From Glandiceps talaboti (Eukaryota; Hemichordata; Enteropneusta; Spengelidae): a stretch of DNA of 64,000 bases. The DNA is taken from contig NC_135555.1 in assembly GCF_964340395.1 (NCBI RefSeq), positions 21,572,447 through 21,636,446 on the forward strand. The letters run 5' to 3'. The position numbers were made by a program, and so were the translations under genes. Below the pieces are notes generated by a model. The model was given only the letters and a program-made list of their open reading frames with translations. It made no database searches and was not told the DNA's origin. Positions 46,689-60,649 of the stretch are shown piece by piece. Within the stretch, counting starts at the first letter, position 1. The number at the start of each line of letters is the position of its first letter.

Positions 46689-48260
46689 ATGGCGAACATC
46701 CTCGCTCTGCCACCGGAGCTTCTCACGTACCTTTTATCGTTTCTCCCTGGCATTGACTTACCGAGTGTTTCTCTTGTGAGCAAAAGATTCAACGAAGCCG
46801 TTGAAGTGAACTCAGTTTGGCAGAAGCGGTGTAAACAAGGTAAGATTGTTGCTAAAACTATCCGTGTTTTAGAGTTCGACTCGACAGAATCAATTTGTCA
46901 TTCACTCATTGTGTATATCTCGTTCCCCTCTCAACTACATGAGTACGAGTGTAGTTTTATAGTTGGGACATTTTCTGTCCGACTATCTGTGCCAACGAAT
47001 TCACCCTTCCCCCTCCCCAAACGTGCACATTTTACTACATTGCGAAGAGGTTCATTAAAGCTGTGTGTACGACTCCGAGAGCTAATACATGTAATTTCAG
47101 CACAGCAATGAAGAGCAATACAAAACAATGCCTCCAATAATAATATTTCCACTTGATTCGAATAATCTCGTTTTATTATAATATCGTGCGTATGTGGTAA
47201 TAAGTTATGTTGTATGATTGATATTTTCATATTTTCTATTTATAAAAAGTAATTGATATTGATAAACAAAATGAAAAAAATATTATATAATTATTAGAGT
47301 AAAAAAGTTATTATAATAAGATATCCCTAAAGTTGACCAATTTGAAATTTGGTAATGCACTTCCCACATCTTCAAATTTCTGTATGAAGGAGAGATGACT
47401 TAATTCTCTGTAATGAGTTTGCTTAGTATAGTACATTATAAATATTCTGTTGATATGATCAATGTTTGTTTTGTATCAATGAGGGAGAAAGTGTAATTTC
47501 TATATGGAAATGGAATTAGATAAATGGAGGCATGGAGATGTGATGGGATGGTGAGGAATGGATGGGCGGGGGGGGGGGGGTGTGTGTGTGTGTGAAGAAT
47601 GGATGGGTGGGGGAGATGAGAATGGTAGTTCTAATCTAGCATGAGTGAAAGAAACACTGAACACTTTTTTTCAAATCATACAGGGAGATAGTTCTTTTAA
47701 TTGCTTTAATAAATTAATTAGATATATATATGACAGGGGGGGGGGGGGTTAGAATCTGACAAGATAAATAAAAATTTGTTGGCTTGTGATACATGTCAGT
47801 TTATCTACCTTGAACTTGTCCAAGGTTGATGAAGTGGTGAATCTCTGAATATAAATGGGATATTTAACATACCGTTATCTCTTCTCTCTTTTGTCACCAA
47901 CAGAATATAATGTTGACTGTTTAGATGGTTGGAAAAATGCATCATTTAAAGACCTCTACACAAAAAGTAAGTTTCTCTCATTTTTTTGTACAAACATATT
48001 GATGATTTATTTATTTCATAAATTTATCAAAGGTGTGAATGTCAATCCAATATGCCAATGTTTAAAATTGTTGATCAGTTCCTGATGGAAAGAGATATGG
48101 GAGGCTGCAGGACTTTAGATGAAAGATAATATCAGAGGATGAAGAAAATGGTAGAATCCAATGTGATCTTGACACGAACAGTCAGTTTTTAGCACAACTG
48201 AACTAAGGTTCAGTAGTGCTATAGGCATGGTGCATTGTCTGTCTGTGTGTGTGTTTGTTT

Positions 48261-48325
<65 letters not shown>

Positions 48326-49351
48326 CGACTTAAAGTCAACCTCTAATCGTTTTGATATTTGATAGGGATGTTGCTTCTTTGGTCTAGTTGGCAAATTGTT
48401 CAAAGGAAAATGATCAGATCAGTAGTATGCAAATTAGGTCAAAAATGTGATTTTTGATTTAATAAATTACCGGGCAGATATGTGTGAAATTTAATGGGAA
48501 TGTTTTTGGAGGTGTGTAGATACAACTGATTTCAATTTAGTAACACAACCACCCAAGATAGCAACATCTTTTCTTGTTGTTTGAACTGCGTTAATGTAAA
48601 CATTGGATCAGCAGTACAGAAATTTTATTGTTTTAATATTGATCTCATTAAATCATTAAAATTTTATGGGGTACATAACATAATAATATAACAAGTGCAG
48701 GTAACTGGCACATGAATTATCCATACTTAAGGTTGCTTGGAAACTCTAAGTTCTAGAACTAAAATGAAGCAATGGTAAATTGTAAAGTCTGTGTGTCTGT
48801 CTTTTGGATGATGCAAGTGATTTTGGTATTGAACTTTACCTCTCAAACTACTGAAAATGAAATTGGTAATGATTCTAAAAGTGTTAGTCTGCAAATTGTG
48901 AGTATGTCATACTTACATAAGTGGCCCTAGAAACCATGACCATGCCCTTAGCAGCAGTCACATGATAGGGTTTATTGCAAATAAAACAACAGGGATATGA
49001 TGTGTAGGCAATTGAGTAAACATTAAGAAAAATGTCAAGCAAGATCACACCCATAGTAACAGGTAAATGATAACATATAATGCCAATATAACACCAGTGA
49101 AGGAAAGGCAAGTAAAATCAACAGTCCAAAATGTATGCGGATATACCTTGCAACAAGACCATGCCCATAGCAACAGTTTTAAATGATGGTATATATTACA
49201 GATATAACACGGTAGGAATTGTAAAAAATCTTCAAAATATGTATGTAAATATGCCTAGCAACAAAACCACATAATCATAGAGAAAATTAAAGTTTACCCT
49301 CAACAGTTGTGACGCCATTGATTTTATTATGATAGTGATTTACATTTGTAT

Positions 49352-49422
<71 letters not shown>

Positions 49423-52400
49423 TCTATTTATTTCACTTTAGAAATCAAGTGCACACATGCCAAATTAAATGCAAATTTTACAATTTGTAGATGCTTTTTT
49501 TAGGCTGACTTCAATTCATCAATTAATTGATCAGTAGTGAGTAGTAATCCACAAATTAACTAAAACTACACATTTCCTTTCTTAAATTTGTACTTGGTGA
49601 TAAAATGCCTGACTGCATGGAGTCTATTGTGGTCATTTAGGGAGCCTTCAGTAATTACAAAGGGGGGGGGGGATTAGTGGTGGTCAGTTAAATTCATACA
49701 TCTGTGCTGTAGTAAAGCTTTGTTTGTTTTCCTGTCTTTACTTCAGTTCTACATCACTATGGTTACATATTTGGAATATGGCAGCCAGAAATTGGACCTT
49801 ACGGGGGACTTGTACATATTAGTGTAAGTTGACAGGTTTCGTTACAGGAATTAATTTTGTCTCCAACATCACTTTGATAAATTTATTTTGTTAGCCCACC
49901 CAAAGGGGAAGCTAATACAATGGGCTCTGTCTGTCCATCAGTCCATCCATATGGCCATATTAATACATCATTTCTCAGACATTTATCATGCAATTTCATT
50001 CATATCATGTGGTACACATGCACATCACTTTGTTTTGCAAAATATGCAAATTTGACCAAATGGTGGCCATGTTTGGATTTCTAAATCAATTCCTGTACAA
50101 CTCAAAAGCTATAATGTATAGAGACGTTATTGAAGTGTCTACCCCTATATTATCAAATACAAGCTATCTTATGATACCTTGACCTTCAAGGCCCCATAAG
50201 TCACTCATGATTTTGTTGGCTGAATGAAGAAAAATATGAGAATAATATCTGTAAGAGTAAGTCATAACATATAACACATCTGCCCTAAAAATGTTACTGT
50301 TACAACTATTGCAGCTCTAATTTAGGTATTATTTTCCAATATTTTTCGGTGTGCAGCCAAGGAAAATATGAGTGATCTAAGGGAGCCTTGTCACTATGAG
50401 TTGCTAGACGAGTAATGACAAACCCTTAGGTCAGTAGTATTTTATGGCTGAATGAAGCAAAATATTGAGGAATAATGTAACTATACCTCGTCAAGTATAA
50501 TTTATGAAAAGTCTGGAAAAATAATCGCGATTTGGATCATTTTATTACATACTTTGAGCACCCCACAAAACCAATGACATAGACACGGGTTGTTGTGACG
50601 TGGAATGACCAGGGTATACAATCCATATTTTCTATTCAAACACAATAACTTGGCTTGATTATGGTATACAATTTCTTAAACTAATAGTAAAACTATCATC
50701 TGTCAAAAGAAATACTATCTTTATTGATTCATGGACATTGTACAGTAGAAATATTTATAAATTACTCATTCATAGATATTGGTCAAATTAGAGATGTTAG
50801 CATATAATAATGATGCCTGCTTACAGTAGTACTACCAGTTGATTTAATGATTGATGCTCTGTGCATGTAGATGTATTGCCTAGAGACTCATCGTTGGTTT
50901 ACATTTCATTGATAGAGGATTTGAAAGCCAACTGTAAGTCTCTGGGTTAGAACATGGATATTATGTATTGATGATTGTGTGTTTGTGTACGAATTAGATT
51001 TAGTGTTTTAAACTTCACATAAAAAAAGTAAATTTCCTGGATTTGTAAATTTTCATATTGATTAGGTGATATATGAGATAAAGGTTTGTAAAAGATTAAA
51101 AACTGGAATTTCTTTTGCTAAGGCCTGGTAACCGTGGTAACAGAAAGTGGTAAATCTGGTAAAACTGGAATAAGTTTCCCATAGATTATACCATAATATT
51201 GGTTGATTTGTTGGAAACCCTGGTAAGATGATAGGGGGCCTCAGGTAGATTTGACCTTCCTTACTGCCCTGAACAAAACACTTGTAAGGAACCCTGGTAA
51301 AATGACTGGGGAATTGATGTAGATTTTACCTACTTACTGTCCTTAACAAAAACACTGGTTACAGTGGGAGGGAACCATAGTAAAATGATAGGGGACCTCA
51401 GAGAGGTTTTACCTTTTTACTGCCTGTAACAAAACACTGGTTGGGAACTCTAGTAAAATGACAGGGACCTCAGGTAGATTTTACCTACTTACTGTCCTAA
51501 ACAGTATTAGGGAACCCTGGTAAAATGACTAAGAAACTGGGGTAGATTTAATTTTTATCTTCTAACAACCCATAACAAAACATTATACAGTAAAACAATC
51601 ATTGAAGTTAGGGTGAAAAGCTATGGCTAATGCATTTATGTGAAAGAAATTAGAAATGTATTTATGCTTGACAGCTTTCTAAACTGTACAGAGCCTCTGA
51701 CTTCATGTCATCAAACTTGAAATAAGTACTTTATCAATGGTTTGAGAGTTTGATTGATTGCTATTTGGATTGTGAACATTGCTATTTTTTTCTGCATTTT
51801 TAACTCAAATATTGACAGCGATGTGACATTTTATTTACTGTGCAGGTAGTAGATGGTACCATAGTAGCCCAACAACATTTACCTCCCTGTGACCCCAATG
51901 TCACAGCACCATTGAGAATGAAAACAACATTTTCCATATCATTGAATGATGATGGTAAAGCAGAACTCAGGTGTCTTAAGGGGCCTCGAGGTCCTCATAA
52001 ATGTCTAATCACATTGTTAAATGTAAGTATGGTATATTTTGATTTCTACAAAGTATCGTTAACTGGGATACAATTTTAAAAAAAATCAGATTTTTAAAAA
52101 ACAAACACACATGTACTTACTGGTGCATGTGTGTGTGTGTGTGTGGGGGGGGGGGGTCTGTGGCAAGACATAGATAAATGTACACATTTCAAATTTTGAA
52201 ACAAGCCCTTTTATAATTTCATATTTATTCTTGCAGGAAGAAAGTAAAGATTCTTTTTGTCTTAAATGTTGTAAGCCAGATAAACACAGACACCCTGGTG
52301 GAAGACACGAGGTAAAGTACCTGTAAAGATAAATACTTATAGTGTAATGAGAGTGTCTGATAGAAAGCCATTTTCATAGGTCAGTGAGTCTGGCAATTAT

Positions 52401-55400
52401 CTATTATACATGCACTATAAAACCAACATCTAGCTGTAACTTTAAACAATATTTTTTCATATTTTGTTTTCTCATTTTCTACTTACTTATAAGTTGTTGT
52501 AATCATTGAAGCAAATATGATTACCTGGTGTTGAACCTTATCCAGTAAAGACTATCAGTGTCCAACAGATTAACAATGTGTTAACATAAAAGTGATCAGA
52601 TGTGTACCTGATTGGTGACTGTTTACATATGGACATCAAGCCAATGTACACAATACCATTAATAATGAGTAAATAGGTCATTCGAAGGATTTAACTGTTT
52701 TGTGTGAAGATTTAGTGTATAATTACAAAAATCTCCGTTTGTCCATCTGTCCGCCTGTCTGTGTCAAGGTTTAGTGTATAATTAGAAAAGACTTCGTTGT
52801 CCATATGTCCGTCTGTCTGTGTCAAGGGTTTCGTGCATAATCACAAAAGGCTCTGTTCGTCCATCTCTCCATCTGTCTGTATCAAGGGTTTAGTGTATAA
52901 TTACAAAAGGCTCTGTTTGTCTATCTGTCCATGTCAGATAAACACAATCTGTCTGTCTGTAATACAGCATTTATCAAACATGCTATATCTGATTTCTTTC
53001 AAACTTGGCACAAAGGTGACATGTCATAGTTTTCAATGGATAAACCTAATAACAAAGTAAAATATTCCACACACTAAACATTCACAGATGGCACACTCCA
53101 AATCAATTATGTAGTCACCCTCCTAGTGGAGTGTATTTCATTTCTTCTAATATCCAGAGAGATACAAAGTAAGCTTTGGCATGAAATATCTTAATGGGAT
53201 TGTCAGAGACTGTTGACAAGAGACATCAGCAAAGAGAGTGAAAATAAATTCCAAGCAGAAATAAAAGTACCGCACAGCTGAGTAAATTTACTAGATGGCC
53301 ATAAATTCAAACAAAGAGTCATCATGTTTACCCAAGGAAAGAAGTGATATCCTATCTCCATCCTATGAGACTCATTAACTTTAATATCATCCAAAATGAT
53401 AACTCACCACAACATTTGTCATGGTGATGTCATATAAAAGAGAAAGATGACATAGTGAAGGTGGAAATCATTTTTCGTATTTTTTGTTTCAAGATGATAT
53501 TTTACATTTTTTTATGCATTTGATTTAACATATCTTGTATTTATTATATTTTTATATATTATTAAAATAGATAACTCAATATTTGTCATGGTGATGTCAT
53601 ATAAAAAACAAAAATTATACAGAGCACAGAGATAGAAAATAAGAAAATAGTTTTTCATATTTTTTGTTGTAAGATGATATTTTACATTTTACGTTTATTA
53701 GATTCAACAGATATCTCACATCTTAACTTTTTATAATATTTTCATTCAAATGTGTTACTCACCTAAAAAACTTTCATGACATATTTAATGCAAATGATAA
53801 TATTGTAAATGTGAAAGTAATTTTTCATATTTTTATTTCTTTTTAGAGGTAATTTTTACATATATTTGATTGCAACCCTGTCTCTGTCGGTAATATGATG
53901 TAATTATTTGTGTTATTAATAGTATGACTCAGCCGAATTACAAACATGATACTCTAGAAATACTTTCCAAAAAATCCAAATATGGTAATCTGTCAGAATT
54001 GATATATTATGCTTTCCTTTTAAAAGAACAAACACTTGAATGAAAATCATGAAAATACCCATGAGTCTGTAGTGCTTAATGTATACGTTTGTTGATTTGC
54101 CTATCATTTCTTTACTCCAGTAGTCTGGTGCTATCCTTCATCGAATCTTTCAAATCTCTCTTTGTGCGAGTTTGAGACCACGTTGGCATCCAGATTATTA
54201 CTCCAGAGGCTTAGACCATTCACTGGTTGATCTTGATTGAGATGAACTCATCTAGATTTACCAGTGAAGGCTCTATACAATTCCTCCAATTGAACATTTT
54301 CAAGAGCAAAGATATGTTTAGATTTTCCAAAACATAAATTCTTAAATATCAGAAAATTAATTGGTTTCCTTTGTTACAATGTAGGAAGCCATCATGCAGC
54401 AATGAAGTAATAATTGTCATTCATCAATTTAACTGTGTTTGTTCTATTCGAAGGAAAAACCTAATAAATCAAATCTGACAGATTATATGGGCCAGCTATT
54501 TTAAAGTGGAAATTTGAAAGTACTAGAATTTCTATACTGAGAATAAGTATTTAACGACTCTGGACTCATACTAAAATGAGAATTGCTACTGACAGTGTCA
54601 AAGATTTCTTCTCAAATTTTCACTGACGTCTTGACAGCATCATCAAGGGTGTCATCAGGGGTGTACTACTGTAGTAAAAATGTGAGATTCCGAGAAATGT
54701 TTGACTCTGTGACTAAGTTTTAATTTGTTCGTCTTTCTATAGTCATAGTGCAGGGGAATATGTAAGAAGACATTCCAAATTGAACTACTTAGCTGTTTTA
54801 AGTTGTAAATTTTTTTTTTCATTTTTCTGTAATTATCTGGAAAGCATGTCGACATTGTCAAACATAGTAATTGATAATTCAGTCTTGTCTTTTGGGCTAT
54901 TTTTGAAATTATTGACTATATATAGAATAAGGTGACCTCTGAAATTGCGATCTTTGAAGGGAAAATATTTGAAGATATATTTTAGACCGCAACAGATGAT
55001 GTCAAGTGACTGTGATTGAGCACAAAAATGGTATCATATAAATTTAGCTTGTATGAGGAATGTATACGTTCTAACTAAACAAAAAATTTGAAATTAAAAA
55101 ATAACAAAAAAATGTCGTCAAAACATAGACAGATATGAATCATTTGAATGGTTAAAAATATTTCAAAATAATCAAATAAAATGTGTGCTGTCTGAAAAAA
55201 CCCGAATAAGATTATGTTGTAATTAAACAGTTTAAATAAATCTATGCGACATATAAAATGTATATAAATCATCCATAAACTTTTTTAAATTTTTATGTGA
55301 AACGCATGAGGATGAAAAAAATGGTACAATTTTGGGGGAGTACTCAGAATTGGTAATTACCCTATCTCATAATTGGTCAGAATACATTATAATGTAACAA

Positions 55401-58400
55401 AAAAATATACTAATTTCACATCAACAGTAATGATAGGAGATATAAATCTGGTGAATATTTCATTTCAGAAATGAGTAAGTCACTGTATTTTTTACAGGAA
55501 CTCCGATCTTGGCTAGAAGAAGAATTAGGCAGTTCTGATGAAAATTTACATGATCACATACAGGAGCTATTACTCATGAAGTTTATGATCACCAGTCAGT
55601 ATGAGTGAGTACAATGATGGTCCATGTATTCTTTTCTGTTATTTCTCAGAAGTTAATCTACAAGGGATAGGGCACTTTAGACAGGTTAAGGTAGGCATAA
55701 AACTGAACTTTTATTGTAACATAATAGTAATTAGTACATATTTACTAGTGTTCACTTGCTCTAGATAGTGTGCACACATACTAGTGGTATTCGCATTGCA
55801 GTGCAATACTGAAAACATTATTGCATATGTACATGCAAATGATATGCAAATGAGGATGTGATTGTTTGTTCTACATGAAACCACATGATCACATAGTGTC
55901 AATTTTGCAGAAATTTGTTGTTGCAGATAAACATATGTAATAATAACAGAACCCCTTGTCATGTGAGTGCCATTGTAAGTACTCGGGGTATTTGCACAGT
56001 GGGATGATTTGTCACCTGACTGTACCCTGGGTTCACCTGTAAAATTCTTGTCATTAATGGTGTGGGACAATCATGGTTCAAATTTTAGTTGAAGGACTTT
56101 AGCTAACAGAAATAAACTGCAGTAGCAAGGCAAGGTTAGAACCAGCAACATACACATTCCAAACCAGCCATTCTAACTACCATGATTCCACATCAACATG
56201 TAGATGTTCCAATACAAATGTAACTGAAAAAAACAGGGTCAAGGAACACAAATATTTGAAGGTAACGACTGGCACCAGCTTTAGCACAACACTCTAATGT
56301 AATATTTATGGCAGTAAACAGAACTAATAATTTTATTGTTATGAGTTTAGAAAAGCAAGTGTTTGATTCACACATACATCACTATAGAAGCTATGTGAGT
56401 CAGAAGATTGTGAATGATAAAATAAGTTACCAAAGTTAAACTCATGTTTGTATTAAAAGCCACTTAAATTAAAATTTCAATCTTAGAAGCAGTTATCTGT
56501 CAAAGATTTAGAAATAGTTAACGCAGAACAAAAGAGTAATCCTACATAATCTTCATGACTCCACTGATAAGATATCACTAATATGAGAACCTGGGATTGA
56601 ACTCTGGGCTTTCGTATTTTTACATAATCCTCATGACTCCACTGATAAGATATCACTAATATGAGAACCTGGGATTGAACTCTTTAGTATTTTTACATAA
56701 TCCTCATGACTCCACTGATAAGATATCACTAATATGAGAACCTGGGATTAAACTCTGACCTTTAGTATTTTTACATAATCCTCATGACTCCACTGATAAG
56801 ATATCACTAATATGAGAACCTGGGATTGAACCCTGGCCTTTAGTATTTTTGGATGTCAGTAGATATTATTACCCACTATTTTTCATAGCTCAGCAAAGGA
56901 AAGTATGAGTGACATATGGAACGTTTTCAGTACAAGTCAAAGATGATTGGATAAACCCTTTATGTATGTTACAGTACCAGTATTTTGTGGCAATATTGGA
57001 GGGGTTTGAATCAAGAAAAATTAGGGAAAGTGATATTGATTTTGAAGACTTCCATTCTTACTACTCTTTATGTGATGGTGTTTAAGACTGATGTGTTATA
57101 TTCCATTCTTGTACCACACTCTCAACAAATGTCTGTTCTTTAGCCTACACATATATGTGGCAACAAACAGGACCACTAATTTGCCTTATTCTTTTGTTAT
57201 GCAGTTCCCACAGTTATGTTTATATTTTTTTTAGTGGTGAACTCTGTGAAATGATAATAAACCTTGTGATATATCTCTTTTGTGTTACTTTCAGAGCTGT
57301 GTGTCTTTACAACCGAGTAAAATTACCCAGTCCTGTCCAAGGTGTTCCTATACAGCCAGGGCTATTCAAGGGAACCTATGGAAGTCATGGTGTAGAAATA
57401 GTTAATGTAACATATCGTGATAATAAAATACATGGCACAAAAGTTACGGTAAGTAATAGTTAAATTGGCAATATGGATGAGCACTGGGTATTTATTTTGA
57501 ATTTGTAGTCCGTGTTTGTAATTCAATACATTCATAGGAAAGCTTGTTCCTGGTCCCCTTGAAATAATTAAGAAATATTTGAAATCATCAAAGAAATCTC
57601 ATTTTCAAGGAAATATCAATCTACTAATTTCATTGAGTGAACACAGTCTTTTGTGGCCATGTTGAAATACAATGTTGACACATTTTAAGATCATTTTGTT
57701 CTCTTTTTAGGTTGTATATCTTTTTTGTTCTTTTTGGTTTTAGATAAGTATAGATTGGAGTTTTCTTGAACCAAATAACAGCAAAATTTAGGACTTTTAT
57801 TTAAATGCTTCATAGAGTGACAACATTGATATTAACTTGTCACCATTTTCATTACCTCCACTTTACAGGGTGACCCTAATGTTCCAGCCTGTCAGTTAAG
57901 TATAGAAGCCAGTCTAGATAAACCTATGGTGCTTACCCTTGAACAGCAGGAGACATTGCCATTGTTAGAAAGTCTCAACATGGAGGATGTGATAATAAGA
58001 GCTGAAAACTTGGGTGATCAACTACAACCTTTCAAACTTCCACACGGTGTATCAGATAGGGGTATGAGTCAGGTTGAAGAAAGTAGGAATAAAGTTATCC
58101 AAACATGCAGGGCAAGGTAGGTTTCTGTCTACAGTACTTTCACATATATACACTAGCTGCAACTAGAACATTTTGGAGACTGTTCTGTTAGATACAATGA
58201 GTAACTCCTAATATTATACACCCATAACAGTATTGAATCACCTGTGAGTGAACATATTTGGGTAGCTGTACTCATAGTATGGTATGATAATTCTAATCTA
58301 ATTGATGTTTGGGTCTGCACCCAAAAAATCAGCACATCCAATGAATCACAATGCCAACTTATTACTATACTACTTACAGATAAAATAGACATCTAATTGA

Positions 58401-59058
58401 CATGTATAGTGTCTCTTATTGGTATTTTAACAATTTTCTGTGAATATATTGTTAGTTGTCTGACTGAAAATAAAATACCCCAGTTACAGCTAGTGCAGCT
58501 TTAAAGGGACAAGGTCAGTTCAGGCCTTAGTTTTAGCTTTTCCAAAATCTCTTTTTAGTCTTTGAACTTGTATTTAATCATTGACAATGGAGGGAGAGAT
58601 ATTACACTCATTAAAATGTAAAAAAACAAAACTTTAGAAATGAAAGAAAAGCTCAAAATGGGGAAAGTTTAGGCCCAAACTGGTAGTTTTTCCAAATTTT
58701 GTATTAGGTTTGTGAACATGTTATCTAGTTGATCTCATACTCAATAATAAAGGTCAGCATATCTCAATTCATATTTGGATCTTGAACGTCGTTATACTGA
58801 TGGACACACCAGGGTAGTGCCAAACATCTCAATAATCCTTGATGTTATTTTCTGTAAATTCCATCTAAAACATTTCTATGTTTTTCCTGTCGTTGCAGGT
58901 ATTTTGGCACAGGTTTAATTGCAAGTCATGGTTTTATGAATTCTTCAAGAACGCCAGGACACCTTGTTGTATTTGATGACAATTTCTTTGGATTTCTATG
59001 GCTAGAGTTACGATCGCTTAGTGTCTACAGCAGAGTTCTTGAAAATTTCACAAAGTAG
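46689..59058 (+). CDS. FBXO31: FBXO31-like F-box protein (SCF ubiquitin ligase substrate receptor), complete, 9 exons
   Basis: Substrate receptor of an SCF E3 ligase; vertebrate FBXO31 targets cyclin D1 and other proteins. Exons: 46689-46839, 47904-47966, 49747-49823, 51846-52022, 52237-52311, 55498-55604, 57295-57448, 57869-58116, 58899-59058. All are GT-AG and in phase, giving 403 aa. The F-box is at about 5-48 (LPPELLTYLLSFLPGIDLPS, then VWQKRCKQ). FBXO31 family signatures follow: FGIWQPEIGPYGGLVHI (exon 3), a Cys/His cluster CLKCCKPDKHRHPGGRHE (exon 5), LLMKFMITSQY (exon 6), QPGLFKGTYGSHGVEIV (exon 7), GDPNVPA (exon 8) and YFGTGLIASHGF, SRTPG, FFGFLWLELRSLSVYSR (exon 9). Human FBXO31 is about 539 aa; here the disordered loop between exons 8 and 9 is short and the protein stops at ENFTK, lacking the ~20-residue vertebrate tail. 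The start ATG (context GAAAATGG) fits the family. Confidence 0.95.
48185..49260 (+). repeat. Dispersed repeat T with (GT)n, copy 1 (FBXO31 intron 2)
   Basis: Matches 60545-61215 in order: GGTTCAGTAG, the (GT)n tract (48243-48323), CTAGTTGGCAAATTGTTCAA, GGGAATGTTTTTGGAGGTGT, and at the 3' side ACCATGACCATGCCCTTAGC. The 3' module is itself tandemly repeated (48940, 49150). Confidence 0.65.
49351..49434 (+). repeat. (TTTA)n microsatellite in FBXO31 intron 2
   Basis: About 21 TTTA units, one ATCT interruption. Confidence 0.97.
51200..51560 (+). repeat. ~88-bp minisatellite in FBXO31 intron 3
   Basis: About four to five copies keyed by GGAACCCTGGTAAAATGA, GACCTCAGGTAGATTTTACC and TACTGTCCTnAACAAAACAC. 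It ends ~280 bp before exon 4. Confidence 0.85.
52700..52935 (+). repeat. ~60-bp minisatellite in FBXO31 intron 5
   Basis: Four copies keyed by GTTTAGTGTATAATTACAAA and GTCCATCTGTCCGTCTGTCT. The head resembles the (TCTG)-rich module of other dispersed elements here. Confidence 0.85.
53400..53890 (+). repeat. ~170-bp diverged tandem repeat in FBXO31 intron 5
   Basis: Two clear copies and one weak one: TTTGTCATGGTGATGTCATA, TTCGTATTTTTTGTTTCAAG or TTCATATTTTTTGTTGTAAG, then ATGATATTTTACATTTT. Confidence 0.75.
56525..56850 (-). repeat. Four tandem copies (68-78 bp) of the tRNA-like repeat in FBXO31 intron 6
   Basis: Units keyed by CTCCACTGATAAGATATCAC and ATGAGAACCTGGGATTGAAC start at 56571, 56639, 56712 and 56790 on the CCACTG landmark. 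On the minus strand GTTCAATCCCAGGTTCTCAT contains a B-box-like GTTCAATCCC. Related single copies lie in DHRS4 introns 2 and 4. Confidence 0.75.
58215..58510 (+). repeat. ~290-bp dispersed repeat S, copy 2 (FBXO31 intron 8)
   Basis: Counterpart of 45055-45325; both end in a TAGTTCAGCTTTAAA- or TAGTGCAGCTTTAAA-like sequence. No TIR seen. Confidence 0.75.
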
Positions 59059-59640
59059 GACTCAAAATACTGATGTGTATCGCTGTCTGACTTTCAGGGA
59101 CAATATTTAGATTGTAAAGATAGTGAAATTTGAATGAAACGTACAGTACATCAACATCTTGGATATACCCTAGAGTGTCTCTCCAAATATCATTCAGCAG
59201 CCATATTGGATTTACCAACAATGCACTTCTGTGTCAGAGGTCAATAGGGACAATTATGTATGGATTTTAAAGACAGTTGAATGAAACATTACATCAACAT
59301 CTAACAATATAACCTAGAGTGTAGCCCCAAATTATCATTCAGCAGCGGCAGCCATATTGGATTTGCCAACAATGCACTTCTGTGTCAAAGGTCAATAGGG
59401 ACATATATGTATGGATTTTAAAGATAATGAAAGCTGCAAGAAACATTTCATCAACAGCTGGGATATGCCCTACAATATTGCCCCAGTTGTCATTCAGGAT
59501 TTGCCAACAATGCACTTGTGTGAAAGGTCATGAAAGGTCATGGCTAAATTCTTACTGTCAATTCATTACACGAATTGTTCATTACCTTACTTGCTTGAAA
59601 TCCAACTTTGAGCCAGTGTAGTCCAGTGTAATAAAAATGT
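59059..59640 (+). repeat. FBXO31-like 3'UTR: three ~151-bp tandem repeats and poly(A) signal
   Basis: Units share ACATCAACATCT, CAGCCATATTGGATTT and CCAACAATGCACTTCTGTG, with GTCAATAGGG at 59240 and 59391 (151 bp apart). The third unit is shorter, with GTGTGAAAGGTCATG. The array starts within about 60 bp of the stop codon and ends near 59530. AATAAA is at 59630-59635. Placing this in the 3'UTR is inferred from position. Confidence 0.65.
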
Positions 59641-60544
59641 TACAATCTCTGAAATCAGTTTGAAATATTAAACCCTGATGAGTGTCAGTCAGAATAACTA
59701 ATCTTTGAAATCATTATATTTGAACTTCACTTCCTTGTCTTTTGATTAAACTTTGACTTTGAAAGGAAATAACTATGGTCAAAACAGAAAGACAAAACAG
59801 AGATAATAACTTGTTAACCTTTGACCCTCTTTGGAACTCTGGGTAATATCCAAGATGGTGGTGAAGAGCTGTGTACAGATTGGCTAACTTTGAATCACAT
59901 GACCCAAATTAGATCATTTCGTACTAGGTATGAGAACAATGACTCATTTAAATGATTTTACCACCTTCCATAGAACTGCTTTTTCATGATACTACTGTAA
60001 ATATAGATTTAAAAAATCACAAAACATGATATTGTGAATAACTTAATTATGATACATTGCCATGTCATGGCGGTACTTCCAAAATATACATGAAAAAAGT
60101 AGTGGTTTATTTCAGCAAAGTTAGGGGATACTGTATTTGAGAAGAATGTAATGATAGTAACCCCTAACTTCTTGCTTTGTAGAATAATGAATATTTGGAA
60201 ATTTTAGAATAAAATGATTATCATGACATAAAACTTGATAATTTATAAGATGCGTATATAGTTACTATTTATGTCTTTTACAGTATTAGTTACCAGGAAT
60301 GGTGCTCAAGTATTACTATGGTTACACAGACCGCAATAATCAAAATATCTTGAAATTTTAGAATTTTAGAATACTTTTATTTCATAATTTTGCATGACAT
60401 GAGAGGTTTTAACATATTTATTCCAAATTTGATATTTACAATGACTTTCATTCTATTGCTGCTAATCATGATGAGTTTATCAGCATACAATTTGATGAGC
60501 CTCATATCAAGAGATTTTTCGGGGATATTTTTGGTCTTTGTTTT

Positions 60545-60608
60545 CTGTATTGCTAATGCAACTGAAGTGAGGTTCAGTAGAACTGTAGGCATGGTAAAGC
60601 GTTTGTCT

Positions 60609-60649
<41 letters not shown>

